Positions 61,050 to 64,000 of a stretch of DNA of 64,000 bases are shown here, piece by piece. Under the pieces are notes generated by a model. The model was not told the DNA's origin. It searched no databases and saw only the letters and a program-made list of their open reading frames with translations. Within the stretch, counting starts at the first letter, position 1; each line of letters opens with the position of its first letter. The stretch comes from Calycina herbarum (taxonomy: Eukaryota > Ascomycota > Leotiomycetes > Helotiales > Pezizellaceae). Made by a program: the position numbers and the translations under genes. The stretch lies in the NCBI GenBank assembly GCA_001414485.1, contig LLEY01000067.1, positions 124,001 through 188,000 of the forward strand, given 5' to 3'.

Positions 61050-61778
61050 ATGTGTAAAATTAACTCCAGAGTAATTGCCATGTGCCCTCATAGATTAATC
61101 GCCAATAGCCAACAGTCTAGGCCGAATCAACTGCCGGTGTGCCATGTGAAATACTTCATCACACCAGGTGGACTTTGCGACGATCGAAAACACAGCTGGG
61201 ATGAGAAGCGGGTAAAGCTCAAGTGCGAGCACAAATACTTCCCCGTTGAAGGTAATCCTCGCAAAAATTTTGAGCTAGGGGCTTGTCGCCATTGCAGAAC
61301 AATCCAACATAACCAAGTTTTGTATTGCAAGCAACAATTGGGATACTTTCAAGACTTTCCAGGGTTAGATTGGGATCGGATACTCAAACCCCTGGTCTCT
61401 GGAGACTTAAATAACTTAACACTAGTGGATGATTACTGGTACCACCCTCTACATCCACGTTCTCCGCCCTTCAAACTGAATAGTTACTATGAAACTGGAT
61501 TCAGAACCGTATTATATCAGCTGAATTTAGACCCTCGAAACACCACTTTTGAAGAAGGCGAGCATAACAAACCGGATGTACTCTTGAACCACGCTTTAGC
61601 ACAAAGAGTCCCCACGGATGAAGCTATCGATCTCGATCTCGAGCCTGGCGATACTGACGAAAGCAAAAGTCGAATCTATTCGAAGAAGCTAATTGAGGGT
61701 GATTCATTGGGCTTGAGCCCGGATAGACCACCTGCTCCAGAAGATTTCCAACATGAATTACATCCAGCCTTTAATTAG
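61050..61778 (+). CDS. Hypothetical Cys-containing protein, 242 residues
   Basis: A single-exon frame of 242 codons that is much longer than chance for this region. It has spaced Cys/His residues (VCHVKYF, KLKCEHKYF, ACRHCRTI, LYCKQQ) that could bind zinc, an aromatic-rich middle (DDYWYHPLHPRSPPF) and an acidic, low-complexity C-terminus. There is no signal peptide or membrane segment. I do not recognise a family. An alternative ATG at 61080 drops ten residues. Confidence 0.55.
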   Translation: MCKINSRVIAMCPHRLIANSQQSRPNQLPVCHVKYFITPGGLCDDRKHSWDEKRVKLKCEHKYFPVEGNPRKNFELGACRHCRTIQHNQVLYCKQQLGYFQDFPGLDWDRILKPLVSGDLNNLTLVDDYWYHPLHPRSPPFKLNSYYETGFRTVLYQLNLDPRNTTFEEGEHNKPDVLLNHALAQRVPTDEAIDLDLEPGDTDESKSRIYSKKLIEGDSLGLSPDRPPAPEDFQHELHPAFN

Positions 61779-62446
61779 TTCGCTGTTTGGCCAAAGTTGT
61801 TTCTCTAATTTACCCCTACGTTCATTTTTAGTTCTCCGGCTAGGTGGGGTTTTGATTATTCCATATTCTTGTCACTCCTTACGTATATGATAGGAGTTTC
61901 TAAATGGTCTTCAAGAAAAACAAACAAAGAAAAATAGGGAGAGAAGAGGAATATAGTTACCATTGCTGTTTAAATAAAAAACCCCTAACTTATTACGCTC
62001 TTTGATTATATCTTCATCTAGATTCTTCTGACAAAACATGTTTCTTCAAATACCCGTATTTCTCTCGATGACGAAAAGTCCATGTTCAGCATTTCTAAAG
62101 ACTAAATGACAAACAGAGAGTCAAAGGTTCAGTACAAGCCTACCTCAGAGCATTTGTAACGAAAGAAACCCAGGACCAATGAATCGACTTAGCAGAATTC
62201 GCGCAAAACGATTAAGTAATTTAGAGTCACATCACGCATAAAAGCGTGTGGGTTAAGTATAGCACTTTACATGCACATGTGGAGTGTCATTTCTAGCGGA
62301 AAGTAGATGAAAGATCTCAACTCACGACAAAAAATACGCGAGGAGTGTGATATCAGGAAGTTTGTTTAAACCAACCATTCTCCATACCATCCATCTAATT
62401 CACTAATAACTTTAACAAATTAATGGCTCTAAATTCTGATATCTAT
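61779..62446. other. Intergenic, no gene recognised
   Basis: No supported coding sequence, repeat or RNA gene was seen between the hypothetical gene and the small Cys-rich ORF. Confidence 0.4.
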
Positions 62447-62674
62447 CTAATCTCTTAGACTTTGTCTTGGTTCATTTGAACTCCTCTCACTTGCCACGCT
62501 ACCCACGCCACCTCCGCACATGTAGCACCCGTTGTTACTTTTAGAATGCTCATCGACTTTTTCACTTTTCTCGTACTTGCGACATTTTCTCCCCTTTTGG
62601 GTCTCGCAACGTTTCCACGCTGAGCCAAGCTCAGACTCGCATTTATCGCAGCACATGACAGTCTCCTCGCACAT
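62447..62674 (-). CDS. Possible small Cys-rich protein
   Basis: A 75-codon frame beginning MCEETVMCCDKCESELGSAW has eight or more Cys in paired spacing (CCDKC, RCETQKGRKC, CYMC), suggestive of a small zinc-binding protein. A longer frame (to 62794) has no better start. It lacks a signal peptide. The Cys pattern is the only evidence; a spurious ORF is possible. Confidence 0.35.
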   Translation of the reverse strand: MCEETVMCCDKCESELGSAWKRCETQKGRKCRKYEKSEKVDEHSKSNNGCYMCGGGVGSVASERSSNEPRQSLRD

Positions 62675-62939
62675 TTTGGCTTCCGTCTTCTTACAATATA
62701 TATATGATCTAAATCGAAGGAGCAGTTTCTCAGTCGCAAAAAGGGAAGGGATGGACGTATTTGTGCTTATGAAAGACAATGAACGCGTTGGCAAATGTTG
62801 GGTGAGGCACAGTAATAAATGGCATTGAGAGATTTTCCAACCCCAACGCTCACCTGACTCTCAGCCCTCACATCCATTCCTCCCTCTCCAACGTCCCCCC
62901 CCCATCCCCATCAAATCTACATCCATCTCAACCTCCAAA

Positions 62940-63560
62940 TCAAGCCTTCACCTCCTCTTTCTCCCCCTCCTTCTCCCCCTCCTTCTCAACAAATATCATC
63001 TCCCCCTCCCTCGCGCCCTCCCCGCCCAAAATCACGCCCGCAATCCTCGCCCACTCAGTCTTACTAGTGTTCTTCCAACTATGCCAAGTGCCCCGTTGAA
63101 ACAGTACTTCCCCGCGTTTGAAAAGGCGTTTCTCCCCGCTGTTGAGGAGACACTCCACCTCGCCTTCCATCATGAAGAGGAAATCGATGGTGTTGGTTTT
63201 ATGCATGTCGCCCTCTCGGTTTTCGGGGTTGGGGGCTATGTCGAGGGTTATTGTCTACATTACTGTCAGTTTTTTTATATTTGATTGGACATGAAGGGAG
63301 AGGGGAGGACATACGACCGTAGCACCAGCAACGGGAAAACTACGAAGTTGTCCAGATGTAGGTGCTGCTTGGTGGTATTTAAGGTCTACATTTTCGTCGA
63401 TGTTGAAGGATTGAGGGGTTGAGTAGAGGTACTTTGATTTACCAAAGGGACCTAGTTCTTGTTCTGGGGCGGGGGCGGAGGTGTCTATGAATGTTGATGT
63501 CTTGCCGTCGGGGGAGTTTTCTGTGATGTGGTAGGTGAAGGGGGGGAGTTGGGATGCCAT
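62940..63560 (-). CDS. Cupin-domain protein
   Basis: Two exons (63560-63315 and 63254-62940; 60-bp intron) encode 186 residues. The central part fits a single cupin barrel: MHKTNTIDFLFMMEGEVECL as motif 1 and GEVLFQRGTWHSWKN as motif 2. The C-terminal tail is charged (GEKEGEKEE repeats). Family members include small dioxygenases and metal-binding proteins of fungal metabolism. Motif 1 has one His with a Glu further on, so metal binding is plausible but not certain. No secretion signal. Confidence 0.82.
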
Positions 63561-64000
63561 TTTTGGAGGTTGGGGTTGGGGTTGTTTGGGGGAAAAGCGG
63601 GTTGAATGAGGAGATGTGTGTTGAAATTGTAGGAAGGATGATGATGAGAAGAAGAAGAAGGAGAATTAAATCTGCAAAGGGATTAAGATCCTATATAGAA
63701 ACACAGCTCGTAAATCTGACAATCGCACGATGGGTTGGTTTCCGAAAGAGGACGCATGTTGTATGGCAAAATACCCAGATACCCCTCCTCTCTGCCGTAC
63801 AGGTGCATGAGAAGGTGACCGAGTTGCATTATTAGGGGTGTGTAAGTAGAAACTAACTGCAATAGGGCAATTGGTACCCTGGCTTCAGGTACCGCATCTT
63901 ACAAATAGTGGTATACTAACTCCTATCGCATCCTCACACTCGTAAGAGATGCTTAGTGTAACGAAGAAGTTGAGCCCCTATAGTTCAAAACACTTTGAAT
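63561..64000. other. Upstream flank of the cupin gene, window edge
   Basis: It contains a GAT/GAAG-rich stretch (about 63,637-63,665), plausibly a promoter element of the cupin gene. No further gene can be supported before the edge. Confidence 0.4.

Overview
This is a filamentous ascomycete (Pezizomycotina) nuclear window. Short introns (45-160 bp, GT..AG, CTAAC-like branch sites), a fungal gene set and a sharply bounded AT-rich transposon block showing repeat-induced point mutation (RIP) support this. A Leotiomycetes host of the Sclerotinia/Botrytis type is likely, but that is inferred from protein and transposon style, not demonstrated.

Positions 1 to about 27,560 are a gene-free nest of transposons. 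CpA and TpG are depleted in favour of TpA while CpG survives, which is the RIP signature. The nest can be resolved from target-site duplications (TSDs). A pogo/Fot1 transposase tail (1-1382) is followed by a Ty1/copia element A (1532-8012, TSD CTAAG), which itself carries a solo LTR (5084-5527, TSD CTTTC). A plus-strand gypsy/chromovirus (G1, about 8,050-24,880) is cut first by a solo LTR (9751-10213) and then by a complete minus-strand gypsy element G2 (11057-21902, TSD TATAG). G2 in turn contains a short copia element B (16523-20219, TSD CCGAC). B is an internal-deletion derivative of the A family and is the least mutated, hence probably the youngest. A minus-strand unidentified reading frame (about 24,890-25,620) and unassigned AT-rich DNA close the block.

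From about 27,600 the sequence is ordinary coding DNA. In order: an 11-exon ABC-C transporter (-, 28106-32927); two related secreted proteins with one and two copies of a domain (+, 35182-35532 and 37252-37908); an eight-exon membrane-anchored amidohydrolase (+, 38442-41856); an RTA1-like 7-TM protein (-, 42155-43224); WBP1/OST48 of the oligosaccharyltransferase (-, 44673-46222), divergent from the complex I 9.5 kDa subunit (+, 46538-46844); a Ser/Thr-rich single-pass membrane protein (-); a secreted SGNH esterase (+); a pseudogenised fungal transcription-factor-like gene (-, about 50,080-50,800); then three minus-strand genes with redox or aromatic-metabolism flavour: FAXC/metaxin-type GST-like, secreted lactonase/muconate cyclase-like, and secreted FAD-linked oxidoreductase with BBE domain. 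The last part is gene-poor, with a broken STAND/NLR-type N-terminal domain (about 60,075-60,420), a Cys-containing hypothetical protein, a small Cys-rich ORF and a cupin protein.

Exon joins were derived by hand. Each multi-exon model sums to a multiple of three and joins in frame at GT..AG sites. No database search was possible, so family names rest on motif recognition.
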